Positions 27,328 to 36,877 of a stretch of DNA of 64,000 bases are shown here, one piece after another; the first letter of the stretch is position 1, and the number at the start of each line of letters is the position of its first letter. The notes beneath the pieces were generated by a model. It searched no databases. It was not told where the DNA came from and saw nothing but the letters and a program-made list of their open reading frames with translations. This DNA is from Rhodopseudomonas sp. Its GTDB lineage: Bacteria; Pseudomonadota; Alphaproteobacteria; Rhizobiales; Xanthobacteraceae. The position numbers were made by a program, and so were the translations under genes. The DNA lies in contig WGNB01000007.1 in the NCBI GenBank assembly GCA_016124795.1, forward strand, positions 117,278 to 181,277. Reading direction: 5' to 3'.

Positions 27328-28856
27328 TCGCGGCTTGGCGGGCTCATCCAGCGAACGCCGAGCAGAATCAGCACGGCGAAAGTCGCCGGTGCGAGCGCGT
27401 ACCACGTGCCGGCCGCCGCCATCGCCGCCGTCGCGGCCCAGCCGATTGACGAAAACGCTTCCGCGAATGTCGCCAGCCGCGACGAGGTCTGACGGCGACG
27501 GAATTGGCTGCGCTTGGCCTGCACGCGGAAACAAATCTGGATGGCAGTGGCCGCGCCGGCCGCCGTCATGATGCCGGCGGCCGCGACGAGCGCGGCGTAA
27601 CTGGAATCGAACGCCAGCGCCGCGACGATCGGCGCGAAGACCAAGGCGATCATGCCGATGACGGCTTCGATCTTGGCGGTCATGACACTGGACGCAGCGA
27701 CTGGCGCGGTCGCCACCAGATCGGGCGCGTCCTCGCCCGAAATCGACAGCCAGGCCAGGCCGCCGGCCAGTTGTCCGGCCGCCATCACCACCACCGGAAT
27801 CAGCACGACATAGGCATCGCTGCCGTCGCGGAACGTCACCCACAACAGAATCGCCGGCGGCAGCAGATACAGGATCTGCATCAGGGTCTGCGAAATCAGC
27901 CAGGGATCGCGCAGCAGCAGCGTCCATTCCTTCTGCCGCAACACGCGCCGTGGCGAGCGCGGACGGAAAGCCAGCGACCCGCGCCGCTGCCGCACCGCGA
28001 CCGCGCCGACACCGGCGGCGGCCTGGGCGTGTTCGCCGAAGCGCGCCGAAAATACTGCGATTGCCGCGCCGAGCAGCAGCACCGCCAGCACCAGCACAGC
28101 CGCCAGCGCGCCGGCGTCGCCCAGAGCGGCACGCGCCGGCCACCAGGCCAGGCTCGCCGGTGACGGAACGCGATCGAGCAGCCAATGCGATTGCAGTGCG
28201 ACCGCCCGCGACAGCGTGCCGCCGGAGAAGATCGCCAGCACCTGCAAGCCAATGACAAACGCCGCGCCGATCACCGCGGCGACGATCTGCGCGATGAGCC
28301 GTGTCCGCTTCGGTCCGACCAGACGAAACAGCGCGACCGTCAATGCCAGCGCCACGGCGGTCGCGACCGCGCCCATCGCCGCAACCACGCCAAAGGCCGC
28401 CAGCCAGCGCAGGCCACCGCGCAGCACCAGCACGTCGATGAAGGGGGTCGCCAACAGCACCGCCACCGCGACCGCGCCGAAGGCAATCCGGCCCATGCGG
28501 ATGGCAAATACTTTGCGCGCCGACACCGGCGAGGTCAGAATCAGATCGAGATCGGCGCGCGCGTAGAAAGCGCGGGTCACCGATTCCATCGCCTGCGACA
28601 GCAGCAACGACCAGGACAACAGCAAGGTGGCGGTGACCGCGATCAATGTCGCCATGTCGACCGCCAATCCGGCGTCGGCATAACGCGCCACGATCCAGTA
28701 GGCGAGCAGATGCATCAACACCACGAAGGCCACCAGCACGATCACGGCGTTGCGCGTGCGCGCCCGGCCGCCGGCCGTCAGCAGCGCGGTCCAGTCACGC
28801 CAGCCGAGCCGGAATTCATGGCCGGCGAGCCAAGCGAGTGTGCCGGGCTCGGTCAT
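27324..28856 (-). CDS. ABC-2 type transporter permease
   Basis: The 510-residue protein is highly hydrophobic, with around 11-12 predicted helices, and an N-terminal EFRLGWRDW segment before the first helix. A soluble basic stretch (VRQRRGSLAFRPRSPRRVLRQKEWTLLLRDP) in the middle is like that in fused two-half ABC exporter permeases. It follows the ATPase gene with a four-base overlap, defining an export pair. The family handles drugs, lipids or polysaccharides; no substrate is evident. Confidence 0.8.
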   Translation of the reverse strand: MTEPGTLAWLAGHEFRLGWRDWTALLTAGGRARTRNAVIVLVAFVVLMHLLAYWIVARYADAGLAVDMATLIAVTATLLLSWSLLLSQAMESVTRAFYARADLDLILTSPVSARKVFAIRMGRIAFGAVAVAVLLATPFIDVLVLRGGLRWLAAFGVVAAMGAVATAVALALTVALFRLVGPKRTRLIAQIVAAVIGAAFVIGLQVLAIFSGGTLSRAVALQSHWLLDRVPSPASLAWWPARAALGDAGALAAVLVLAVLLLGAAIAVFSARFGEHAQAAAGVGAVAVRQRRGSLAFRPRSPRRVLRQKEWTLLLRDPWLISQTLMQILYLLPPAILLWVTFRDGSDAYVVLIPVVVMAAGQLAGGLAWLSISGEDAPDLVATAPVAASSVMTAKIEAVIGMIALVFAPIVAALAFDSSYAALVAAAGIMTAAGAATAIQICFRVQAKRSQFRRRQTSSRLATFAEAFSSIGWAATAAMAAAGTWYALAPATFAVLILLGVRWMSPPSRD

Positions 28857-29614
28857 GCGGCGGCGGCTTCATTGGCGACCAGCGCCAGGAAAGTATCTTC
28901 CAGGCTCGACGCGCCGGCGCCGGTCTTGACCCGCAATTCTTCGAGCGTGCCCTCGGCGATCAGCTTGCCGTTGGCGATGACGCCAATGCGGTCGGCCATG
29001 CGCTCGGCAACCTCGAGAATATGCGTCGTCATCACCACCGTGCCGCCCGCCGTCACCCGGTCGCGCAGCACGTTCTTGACCTGACGGGCCGAACCGGCAT
29101 CAAGACCGGTCAGCGGCTCATCGAGAATGATCAGCTTGGGGTCGTGCACCAGCGCACCGGCCAGCGCCACCTTCTGCCGCGTGCCCTTCGAGAAACCCTC
29201 GCACCTGTCGTGCGCCTGCGCCTCAAGGCCGAGCCAGCCGATCAGCTCGCGCGCCCGCGCCTCGGCAATCGTCGCGTCGATGCGCCACAACCCGGCGACG
29301 AATTCAAGATACTCGTAAGGCGTCAGCTTGTCGTAGATCATCGGCTCGTCGGACACCCAGGCGGTGATCTGTTTGGCGTCTTCCGGCGCCGACAGCGCAT
29401 CGATCCCGTCGATGGTAATGGTCCCGGCATCCGGCCGCAGCAATCCGGCGACCATGCGCAAGGTCGTGGTCTTGCCGGCGCCGTTCGGTCCCAGCAGGGC
29501 ATAGAACTCGCCGCCATAGATCGTCAGATCGAGATTATCGACCGCCGGCCGGTCAAAGCGCTTGGTCAAACCGCGCGTGGCCAGCGAAATCGGGCGAGAA
29601 ACGTTCATGAACAC
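28853..29614 (-). CDS. ABC transporter ATP-binding protein (ABC-2 export type)
   Basis: The 253-residue ATPase has Walker A (GPNGAGKTT, about 39-47), a Q-loop region, a signature-like FSKGTRQKVALAGALVHDP and Walker B (LIILDEPLTGLD). The SKGTRQK signature and the C-terminal ERMADRIGVIANGKLIAEG follow the CcmA/ABC-2 subclass. It is the first gene of a two-gene transporter operon with the permease immediately downstream. Confidence 0.92.
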   Translation of the reverse strand: MFMNVSRPISLATRGLTKRFDRPAVDNLDLTIYGGEFYALLGPNGAGKTTTLRMVAGLLRPDAGTITIDGIDALSAPEDAKQITAWVSDEPMIYDKLTPYEYLEFVAGLWRIDATIAEARARELIGWLGLEAQAHDRCEGFSKGTRQKVALAGALVHDPKLIILDEPLTGLDAGSARQVKNVLRDRVTAGGTVVMTTHILEVAERMADRIGVIANGKLIAEGTLEELRVKTGAGASSLEDTFLALVANEAAAA

Positions 29615-29837
29615 CGCCGATGCAGAAGAACCAACCCCGGCCCGCCAATCTATGGCGAAGTCGTTGCATCGGTGTAAACCGGCAAAGGCTCAATGCCGCG
29701 TTAGGGTTTCCGAACCGTTACCGCCCGCTCCCCCGGCACGCCCGCCAGGATCATCCACGTTATGTCCCTGTAGAAAAGTCATCCGGACCGCGGAAGTCTC
29801 ACGCACCGACCGCCGCATCGCGACACACGCGAGCGGG

Positions 29838-30779
29838 CTAGACCTTCGGCACCATGTCAAACATCGCTTCGCCATACATTGCCCGCGCCTCGTCGCGCAG
29901 CGGCTGCACCGCGTCGACAAAGGCCGCATGTTCGGCCGGCGTCAATTCGACAAACTCGCAGCCCGCCTTCCTGATGGCCTCCATCGACTGCGCATTCTCC
30001 TCGATTGCCAGTTCGCGCTGAAACGCCACGGCCTCTGTGACCGCGTCTTGCATGGCGCGCTGCAAGTCCTCCGGCCAGGCTTCAAAGGCGGCGCGATGCA
30101 GGAAGATCGGCCGCGAGATATAGAAATGCGACGTCAGCGTATGATATTTGTGAAACTTGTGCACGCCGTAGGTTACCGTGTTGGCCAGCGGGTTCTCCTG
30201 TGCGTCGAGCGTGCCGTCGACGACCATCTTGATCGCCTCGGTCAGATCCATCCGCATCGCCTGAGCGCCCAGCAGCTCGAAGGTCTGGCGATGAATCTCG
30301 CTCGGCAACACACGAATCTTCATCCCCTTCATGTCTGCCGGCGAATGTATCGGTCGCAACCTGTTCGAGATGTGACGGAAGCCGTTTTCGAACCAGCCAA
30401 GAATACGATAGCCGACGCGCTCTTCGGTCTTGGCGGCCAGATAGCGGCCGAGCTCGCCATCCATCGCGGCGCGCGCCTGCTGGTTGTTGGCGAACAGAAA
30501 CGGCAGATCGACGAAGCCTAACTCCGGCACACGATCGGTCAGATAACTCGACGACTGATAACCGAGCGACAACAGACCATGCTCGACCAGCCACAAAATG
30601 TCCTCGGCTTTGAAGCCGAGATCCATGATGTTCCAGATATATTTGATATCGACACGATCGCCGAACTCGGCCTCCAGCCGATTGCCGATCAACTTGAGCG
30701 ACTTGCTGAAACCCGTCGCCGGCGGACCGTAACCGCCCATCCTGATCTGGATAGGCTGGACTTTGTTAGTTGATGGCAT
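29838..30779 (-). CDS. TRAP transporter DctP-type binding protein without signal peptide
   Basis: The 313 residues match the DctP family: IHSPADMKGMKIRVLPSEIH (about 140-160), LTEAIKMVVDGTLDAQENPLANT (binding cleft) and a helical C-terminus. The N-terminus (MPSTNKVQPIQIRMGGYGPP) starts directly at the first beta strand and has no hydrophobic export signal; in the genomic frame a TGA lies two codons upstream of the ATG (TGA, AAA, then one base out), so no longer start in frame can supply one. The protein would therefore stay in the cytoplasm unless exported in an unusual way. It stands alone, about 4 kb from a TRAP permease pair that lacks a binding protein. Confidence 0.8.
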   Translation of the reverse strand: MPSTNKVQPIQIRMGGYGPPATGFSKSLKLIGNRLEAEFGDRVDIKYIWNIMDLGFKAEDILWLVEHGLLSLGYQSSSYLTDRVPELGFVDLPFLFANNQQARAAMDGELGRYLAAKTEERVGYRILGWFENGFRHISNRLRPIHSPADMKGMKIRVLPSEIHRQTFELLGAQAMRMDLTEAIKMVVDGTLDAQENPLANTVTYGVHKFHKYHTLTSHFYISRPIFLHRAAFEAWPEDLQRAMQDAVTEAVAFQRELAIEENAQSMEAIRKAGCEFVELTPAEHAAFVDAVQPLRDEARAMYGEAMFDMVPKV

Positions 30780-30903
30780 TTTTCACGTCCTGAAACCGAT
30801 AGATCCGCGCTGCAATGCAGCTTATCTGGCCAACCAATAGAAGTGAATTGCCCAAGAAGATCGGCTATCGTTCATCAACGTCCCAACCGAAGGACCGACC
30901 ATC

Positions 30904-31668
30904 ATGAACAAGCCGACAAACCCTGCCGCGATCAAATCCGCCGAGGTCTCACAGGAAGAATGGGCAGCGCGATGCGATCTCGCCGCCGTCTATCGTCTGC
31001 TCGCACACTATGGCTGGGACGACGTGATTTATAACCACTCGTCGATGCGTGTTCCGGGTGAGCCGCGCATGTTCCTGATGAAGCGTCACGAGCTTCTCTA
31101 CACCGAGGTGACCGCGGGCAATCTGGTCAAGGTCAACATGGACGAAGACCTGGACGAAAAATCCGGCGTCAATCGGCCCGGATTTACATTGCACGGCGGG
31201 GTCCTTTCGGCGCGCGGCGATGTCAATTGCGCCGTGCATGTCCACACCAATAACGGCATGGCGATCGGCGCGCTGCCGCACGGCCTGCGCATGTTGTCGC
31301 AGCAGGCCATCCGCTTCTATCAGCGCATCGGCTATCACGCCTATGAAGGCATCACCGAAGACTTCGCGGAGCGCAGCCGGATCAATGCCGACCTCGGCGG
31401 CAATCGCGCGATGATTCTCAACCATCATGGCTTATTGACCGTCGGCAAGACCCCGCGGGAAGCTTTCGTCTTGATGAAAACGCTGATCGACGCCATCGAC
31501 ATTCAGCTGACGCTTGAAGCGGCCAGGACGGAGCCCGTCGAAATCCCCGCCGCGATCTGCGCCAAGACCGCAGCGCAATACGAACATCACGATTCCGGTC
31601 GCGGCAACGCCGACTGGTCGGCCTATCTCCGCATCCTCGACAAGATCGACACGAGCTACCGCAACTGA
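30904..31668 (+). CDS. Class II aldolase/adducin family protein
   Basis: The 254-residue protein is a class II aldolase/adducin-fold enzyme. Metal-binding histidines are visible in CAVHVHTNNGMAIGALP (about residues 113-129) and in LNHHGLLTVGKTP (about 175-187); YNHSSMRVPGEPRMFLM is the usual phosphate or substrate loop. Such proteins cleave or epimerise sugar phosphates, or act on other oxo-acids; the adducin-like subgroup in Proteobacteria often has no known substrate. An ATG at 30904 is preceded by GGACCGACC, a weak ribosome site. It is divergent from the TRAP-binding-protein gene, with 124 bases between. Confidence 0.88.
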   Translation: MNKPTNPAAIKSAEVSQEEWAARCDLAAVYRLLAHYGWDDVIYNHSSMRVPGEPRMFLMKRHELLYTEVTAGNLVKVNMDEDLDEKSGVNRPGFTLHGGVLSARGDVNCAVHVHTNNGMAIGALPHGLRMLSQQAIRFYQRIGYHAYEGITEDFAERSRINADLGGNRAMILNHHGLLTVGKTPREAFVLMKTLIDAIDIQLTLEAARTEPVEIPAAICAKTAAQYEHHDSGRGNADWSAYLRILDKIDTSYRN

Positions 31669-31921
31669 CGCGGATAAAATCATCCAGCCGCACCGGTTAG
31701 CGACGATGTCATCGCACTGTCGCCAAAGCCGTCCTGTAAAATAATCATTCGGCGCGCCATCGTCGATGCCGCGACCGTCGGGTCGCTGCGCTTGCGCTGC
31801 CTACCAAAGCGGACTAACTTTTCGCTGGTTCCAAATTGGAACTGCAAAAGAACGGACAAGGTCAATAAGACAGCTCAAACAGTCGCAATTAAATCAAACA
31901 AAACGAACTGGAGGGACACCC

Positions 31922-32797
31922 ATGGCTGGCGAACGCCTGACTCTTTGGACAAGCGCGACCGCAGCGGTTGCGACCTTGGGCGCGGTCGCGGTGGCCTCCT
32001 TCGTGATCTGGACCGTAACGGCGAAGGAACGCGCCCAGTTCACCAATCAGGTTGCGGCTCTTAACGCCCAGGTCGGCGCGCTCAACGACAAGGTCGAGAA
32101 GACCAATGTCACCGTCGCCGATATCAAGAAGCTGGCCTCGCTGGCCGACACCACCAAGGCGCTTGACCGGCTGAACGCTCAAATCAAGACGGCCAACGAT
32201 CGGCTCGGCACCATCCAGAAGGACGCCTCGCTTGACAGCGTCCGTACGACGTTGACCGATCTCTCCGGCAAGATCGCCGCTATCAACACGACAATTGATA
32301 CGATCAAGACCGGACAGGCCAGCGCTGCGAAAGCCGCGGCAACGAAGCCGAACGGCGGACAGGCCGAACCGGAAATGATCGTCGTCTATGTGCCGCCGGC
32401 GACGGCGGCCACCGCCGCGACAAATGCGCCGGAGACGACCGGCGGCATTCCGGCGGCGCCGCTCAGCGTGCGCTTCGACAAGATCGGCAGCACCAGCGCC
32501 GGCGATCAGGCCAACGCACTAATCGGCAATCTCAAGCGGATCGTCAAAGACCGTCACGGCTGCACGATCTCGGTCGCAGGCTACGCCGACACGCTCGGCA
32601 GCGACGCCGTCAACCTCGATGTTTCACGCGAGCGCGCCGAAGCCGTGGCATCGAAATTGCGCGCGGCCTTCGCCGGACAGAATGTGGCGATCAAGAAGGT
32701 CGCCTGGGGCGAACGGCAATTGAAGGTCTGGACACCCGACGGCAAGAGCGAGAAGGCCAACCGCCGCGTCGACATCAGCATCGACTGCAAGGGCTGA
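31922..32797 (+). CDS. OmpA-domain protein with membrane anchor and coiled coil
   Basis: This 291-residue protein has one N-terminal hydrophobic helix (about 11-32), a heptad-rich region (about 38-130, e.g. NAQVGALNDKVEKTN and LTDLSGKIAAINTTIDTIK), an Ala/Pro linker, and a C-terminal OmpA/MotB-like peptidoglycan-binding domain (LSVRFDKIGSTSAGDQAN, ISVAGYADTLGSDAVNLDVS, NRRVDISIDC). It probably spans from the inner membrane to the cell wall. The start at 31922 follows GGAGGGACACCC, a strong ribosome site; a longer frame upstream lacks one. No MotA-like partner is adjacent. Confidence 0.82.
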   Translation: MAGERLTLWTSATAAVATLGAVAVASFVIWTVTAKERAQFTNQVAALNAQVGALNDKVEKTNVTVADIKKLASLADTTKALDRLNAQIKTANDRLGTIQKDASLDSVRTTLTDLSGKIAAINTTIDTIKTGQASAAKAAATKPNGGQAEPEMIVVYVPPATAATAATNAPETTGGIPAAPLSVRFDKIGSTSAGDQANALIGNLKRIVKDRHGCTISVAGYADTLGSDAVNLDVSRERAEAVASKLRAAFAGQNVAIKKVAWGERQLKVWTPDGKSEKANRRVDISIDCKG

Positions 32798-32924
32798 CGA
32801 AGCGCGGCCCGTTCGTTCCCGCGCAAACGGGGCCGCGATCATTCGATCGCACCCCGCGTTGCCGCCACGAACTTCTGTCGTTGCGGCAACGATCTGATTC
32901 CGGACTAACGCCAGACGAACGAGC

Positions 32925-34148
32925 TCACCGCCCGTTGCGCCGGCCCTCGCCCGGTCCCCATTGCCAGAAATCGCCGCCTTCCTCGCGCATGAATTTGGCC
33001 AGCACCATCATGTGAACTTCCGACGCGCCATCGACCAGCTTGGCCGACCGCGCATAGCGATAAATCCATTCGACCACGGTGTCTTTGGAATAACCGCGCG
33101 CGCCCTGCAACTGGATCGCGACATCGGCGGCCCGGTGCAGCGTTTCGGCGACATGGACCTTGGCCATCGACACTTCCTTGCGGGCGCGCCCGCCCTGATC
33201 GAGCATCCACGCCGCGTGCATGGTGAGCAAGCGCGCGATCTGGATCTGCTGGCCGATCTCGCCCAGCTTCATCTGCACGCTCTCGCGGTCGGCGAGCTTG
33301 ATGCCGAAGCCCTCGCGGTCCTTCACATAATCCTGGGCGATCTCCATGCAGCGCTTGGCCCAACCGGTCCAGCGCATGCAATGGGTCAGCCGCGCCGGTC
33401 CAAGCCGGACCTGCATCAACCGCAGGCCCTCGCCTTCGCCAAGCAGCACATTCTCTTCCGGCACTTCGAGGCCATCGAATTCCAGCTCGCAATGGCCGCC
33501 ATGTTCCTCCGGTCCCAGGATCGGAATGCGCCGCACAATCCGCCAGCCCGGCTGATCCTTGTGAAAGAGAAAAGCGGTGAGGCCCTTGCGTTTGTCATCC
33601 GAGGTGCGCGCCATCAATATGAAATGCGACGCGCCGTCCGCGCCGGTGATGAACCATTTGCGGCCGTGGATGACGTATTTGCCGCCCTTCTTCTCGGCGC
33701 GGGTGCGGATCATGGTCGGGTCCGAACCGCCGCCGGGGGACGGCTCCGTCATCGCGAAGGCCGACCGCACTTTTCCGGCGACGATCGGCGCCAGCCATTG
33801 ATCCTTCTGGGCCTTGGTTCCGACCAGCCGCAACATGTTCATGTTGCCATCGTCCGGCGCCATGCAGTTGATGGCGAGCGGCCCGAACAACGAACGTGCC
33901 GCCTCCTCGTAGATCGCGGCCCAGGCGACCATCGGCAATTCCATGCCGCCATATTCCTTCGGGCTCTGCGGCGCCCAGAGGCCGGCGGCGCGCGCCTTGA
34001 CCCGAACCGGCTCGAGCCGGTCATGCGGAATGTTCTCGTAGTCGGCGAAATTGGCCGGGTCTTTCTCCAGCGGTAAAACATGTTCGTCGACAAAGGCGCG
34101 AACCTTGAGCCGAAGCTCTTCGATGTCGGGAGAGAGCGAGAAGTCCAT
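32925..34148 (-). CDS. Acyl-CoA dehydrogenase family protein (ACAD10/11-like)
   Basis: The 407-residue flavoenzyme should alpha,beta-dehydrogenate an acyl-CoA. FAD-contact motifs are SAFAMTEPSPGGGSDPTMI (about 130) and KWFITGADGASHF, with QLQGARGYSKDTVVEWIYRYAR near 355. At the place where many acyl-CoA dehydrogenases have YEG, this protein has VDGASEVH, so the catalytic base would be Asp, as in the ACAD10/11 branch. The start at ATG 34148 gives the typical MDFSLSPDIEELR; ten bases separate it from the SDR gene upstream. It is the last gene of an operon with TRAP permeases and an SDR, which suggests oxidation of an imported acid after CoA activation elsewhere. Confidence 0.9.
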   Translation of the reverse strand: MDFSLSPDIEELRLKVRAFVDEHVLPLEKDPANFADYENIPHDRLEPVRVKARAAGLWAPQSPKEYGGMELPMVAWAAIYEEAARSLFGPLAINCMAPDDGNMNMLRLVGTKAQKDQWLAPIVAGKVRSAFAMTEPSPGGGSDPTMIRTRAEKKGGKYVIHGRKWFITGADGASHFILMARTSDDKRKGLTAFLFHKDQPGWRIVRRIPILGPEEHGGHCELEFDGLEVPEENVLLGEGEGLRLMQVRLGPARLTHCMRWTGWAKRCMEIAQDYVKDREGFGIKLADRESVQMKLGEIGQQIQIARLLTMHAAWMLDQGGRARKEVSMAKVHVAETLHRAADVAIQLQGARGYSKDTVVEWIYRYARSAKLVDGASEVHMMVLAKFMREEGGDFWQWGPGEGRRNGR

Positions 34149-34158
34149 GGTTAGTCCC

Positions 34159-34938
34159 CTATCCCTTGATCTGCACGACCTGACCGCCATCGACGACGAT
34201 GGTCGCGCCGGTGATATAACGGCCGGCGTCGGAGGCCAGCAACAACAGCGCGCCATCGAGATCGCCGGCCTGCCCGAAGCGGCCCATCGGAATGTCGCGC
34301 TTCATCGCCTGGCCGGCATCGCTGTTGAGATAGTCGTCGTTGATCGCGGTCACGAACCAGCCCGGCGCGATCGCATTGACCCGCACGCCCTTGAAAGCAA
34401 GTTCGATCGACAGCGCCTTGGTGGCCTGAATCACGGCGGCTTTCGCCACCGAATAGGCCGCCGTGCCCTTGGCGACATTCAAGCCAAGAACCGACGCGAT
34501 ATTGACGATCGAACCGGCCTGTTTGGCGGCCAGCATCCGGCGCGCGCCTTCCTGCGCCCAGTAGAACAGCGCGTCGAGATCGGTCGACAGGACGCGACGC
34601 CATTCGGCGACATCGACCTCGGTGGCGCGCAACGGTTGCTGCGCCACGCCCGCGTTGTTGACCAGGATGGTCACCGTGCCGAAAGCGGCCTCGGCTTCGT
34701 TGAAAGCCCGCGCCATGTCGGCGCCGCTGTTGACGTCGGCTTCGATGGCGATGGCTTTAGCGCCGGCTTTTTCCAGTTCGGCCTTGAACTCCGCCAGCCG
34801 GTCGGTGCGCCGCGCGACCAATGCGACCGCCGCGCCGTTATCGGCGAGCGCCCGGGAAAATTGCTGGCCCAGCCCGCTGGACGCGCCGGTGACCAGCGCC
34901 ACGCGGCCGGCCAGGTTGAACATCTCGGCTGCTTGCAT
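34159..34938 (-). CDS. SDR-family oxidoreductase
   Basis: The 259-residue short-chain dehydrogenase/reductase has the NAD(P) motif TGASSGLGQQ (about 17-26), NNAG, the catalytic S of NIASVLG and the YSVAK pair, and the PGWFVT tail motif. Length is typical of classical SDRs. A second possible start five codons in (MFNLAGR) looks equally good. It lies between dctM and the acyl-CoA dehydrogenase gene with 10-14 base gaps, so it is a step in the same pathway, perhaps a 3-hydroxyacyl-CoA dehydrogenase, by inference. Confidence 0.92.
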   Translation of the reverse strand: MQAAEMFNLAGRVALVTGASSGLGQQFSRALADNGAAVALVARRTDRLAEFKAELEKAGAKAIAIEADVNSGADMARAFNEAEAAFGTVTILVNNAGVAQQPLRATEVDVAEWRRVLSTDLDALFYWAQEGARRMLAAKQAGSIVNIASVLGLNVAKGTAAYSVAKAAVIQATKALSIELAFKGVRVNAIAPGWFVTAINDDYLNSDAGQAMKRDIPMGRFGQAGDLDGALLLLASDAGRYITGATIVVDGGQVVQIKG

Positions 34939-34952
34939 TCTTGTTGCCTCCC

Positions 34953-36329
34953 TTACAGCCCATAAAACGCATGCGGGAGGGCGGTGGCAAGTCCCGGCAC
35001 GAACCACAGCACCGCGATCGCCACAATCTGAATCAGCACGAACGGAATTATACCGACATAAATATGCCGGGTGGTGATGTCCGGTGGCGCGACGCCGCGC
35101 AGATAAAACAGCGTCGGTCCGAGCGGCGGATGCATGTAGGAGGTCTGCAGGTTCAGCGCCATCATGATGCCGAGCCAGACCGGATCGACGCCGGGCATCT
35201 TCAGCAGCGCCGGGGCGACGATCGGCACCACCACGAAGACGATCTCGAAGGCGTCCATCACGAAGCCGAGCAGAAAGATCGTCAGCATCACCGCCAGCAG
35301 GGCGCCGTCGACGCCGCCCGGCAGATTGCCCAGCGCGCGTTGCACCAGATCGTCGCCGCCGAGCGCACGAAACACCAGACTGAATAATGTTGCGCCGATC
35401 AGGATGAGGAAGATCATGCTGGTGATCTGCGCGGTCTTGTCGACCACGGGTCGGAGCAATTCGGTCAAGGACGCCTTGCGCGCCGCCAGCAGCATCGCCC
35501 CGACCGCGCCGACCGAGGCCGCTTCGGTTGGCGTCGCAACGCCCAGCAGGATCGAGCCGAGCACGGCAGCGATCAGGACGACCGGCGCCAGCAGGGCTTC
35601 CAGCACGCCGCCTTGCTGCGCCGCATCGGGCGCTTCGAGGGCCGGGCTGCGTGCCGGCTGCAGCCAGGCGACCGCGATCAGATAGCCCAGATACAATACG
35701 ACCAGCAAAAAACCCGGCATGATCGCGCCGGCAAACAGGTCGCTGACGGAAATGACGTTGGGCGCGAAGTTGCCCTGCGCCAGTTGCGCCGCCTGGAAGG
35801 CGTTATTGAGTTGATCGCCGAGCACCACCAGTACCGTCGATGGCGGCACGATCTGCGCAAGCGTCGCCGAGGCCGCCACCGTGCCGGCCGCCAGACGCGG
35901 GTCGTAGCCATGCCGAGTCATCGCCGGCAGCATGATCAGGCCCATCGTCACCGCGGTCGCGCCGACGATCCCGGTCGAGGCCGCCAGCAACGCGCCAACC
36001 AGCACGACCGAGTATCCCAGCCCGCCGCGCAACCTGCCGAACAGCCGCGCCATCCGCTCCAGCAGGTTCTCCGCAATCTGCGACTTCTCAAGCATCACAC
36101 CCATGAAAATAAAAAGCGGGATCGCCAACAAAGCCTCATTGGTCATCACACCAAATATTCTTTGTGGGAGGGCGCCGAGGATCGAAAAATTCATCAGGCC
36201 AAGTGCGTAACCAGCAGCAGCAGAAGCGAGCGAAACGCCGCCCAGCGTCAAGGCCACCGGATAGCCGGCCATCAGGGCCGCGACCGCAGCGACCACCATC
36301 GCGACGGAAAAAAATTCGGAAACGGTCAT
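34953..36329 (-). CDS. TRAP transporter large permease (DctM family)
   Basis: This 458-residue polytopic protein shows the DctM motifs LLAIPLFIFMGVMLEKSQIAENLLE, GIVGATAVTMGLIMLPAM, IVPPSTVLVVLGD and GVATPTEAASVGA, and ends with LQTSYMHPPLGPTLFYLRG, a feature of the larger mannitol/chloroaromatic TRAP group. It starts at ATG 36329, overlapping the dctQ stop by one base (TGATG). No dctP follows; instead an SDR and an acyl-CoA dehydrogenase are transcribed behind it. Confidence 0.93.
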   Translation of the reverse strand: MTVSEFFSVAMVVAAVAALMAGYPVALTLGGVSLASAAAGYALGLMNFSILGALPQRIFGVMTNEALLAIPLFIFMGVMLEKSQIAENLLERMARLFGRLRGGLGYSVVLVGALLAASTGIVGATAVTMGLIMLPAMTRHGYDPRLAAGTVAASATLAQIVPPSTVLVVLGDQLNNAFQAAQLAQGNFAPNVISVSDLFAGAIMPGFLLVVLYLGYLIAVAWLQPARSPALEAPDAAQQGGVLEALLAPVVLIAAVLGSILLGVATPTEAASVGAVGAMLLAARKASLTELLRPVVDKTAQITSMIFLILIGATLFSLVFRALGGDDLVQRALGNLPGGVDGALLAVMLTIFLLGFVMDAFEIVFVVVPIVAPALLKMPGVDPVWLGIMMALNLQTSYMHPPLGPTLFYLRGVAPPDITTRHIYVGIIPFVLIQIVAIAVLWFVPGLATALPHAFYGL

Positions 36330-36832
36330 CAGCGCGCCTTCGCCCATAAAATTTCCGCGGCGCGGATCGCCTGGGCGAGACCTTGCAATGCCAGCAACAG
36401 CGCAAACAGCGGAATAAGCGTCTTCAGCAGAAACAGCAGCGGCAACCCGCTCGCTTCCTGCGATCGTTCCAGCACCGCCCAGGAACGGGCGGCATAGGGC
36501 ACCGACAGCCACAGCAGGGTCAGCATGAACGGCAACAGCAACGCCAGGCTGCCGACAAGATCGATCCAGGCCCGGCTACGCGGCGCGGCGTCGGCGTAAA
36601 ATACGTCGACCCGGACATGGCCGCCGGCCCGCAAGGTCCAGGCCGCCGCCCCGAGAAACAACGTGGCATGAGCATAAATCACAGTCTCGCTCAGCCAAAT
36701 CGAGCCGAAATCGAAGACATAGCGCGCCAGCACCAGCGCAAACTGCAAAAGGACGATAACCAGCGCCAACCAGGCGACGGCCCGGCCGATGGCGGCATTA
36801 AGCCGGTCAATATTGTCGGCCAGACGATGCAT
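36329..36832 (-). CDS. TRAP transporter small permease (DctQ family)
   Basis: The 167-residue protein has four membrane helices and the DctQ-type segments LARYVFDFGSIWLSETVIYAH (about 35-55) and GGHVRVDVFYAD. The start at ATG 36832 is the last one before the start of the divergent deaminase gene, 45 bases away; longer frames run antisense through that gene. It is the first gene of the dctQ-dctM-SDR-acyl-CoA dehydrogenase operon. Confidence 0.9.
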   Translation of the reverse strand: MHRLADNIDRLNAAIGRAVAWLALVIVLLQFALVLARYVFDFGSIWLSETVIYAHATLFLGAAAWTLRAGGHVRVDVFYADAAPRSRAWIDLVGSLALLLPFMLTLLWLSVPYAARSWAVLERSQEASGLPLLFLLKTLIPLFALLLALQGLAQAIRAAEILWAKAR

Positions 36833-36877
36833 GGATCGATGATGACACACTGGGGCCTTCTCCGCTAAATAGCGTCC

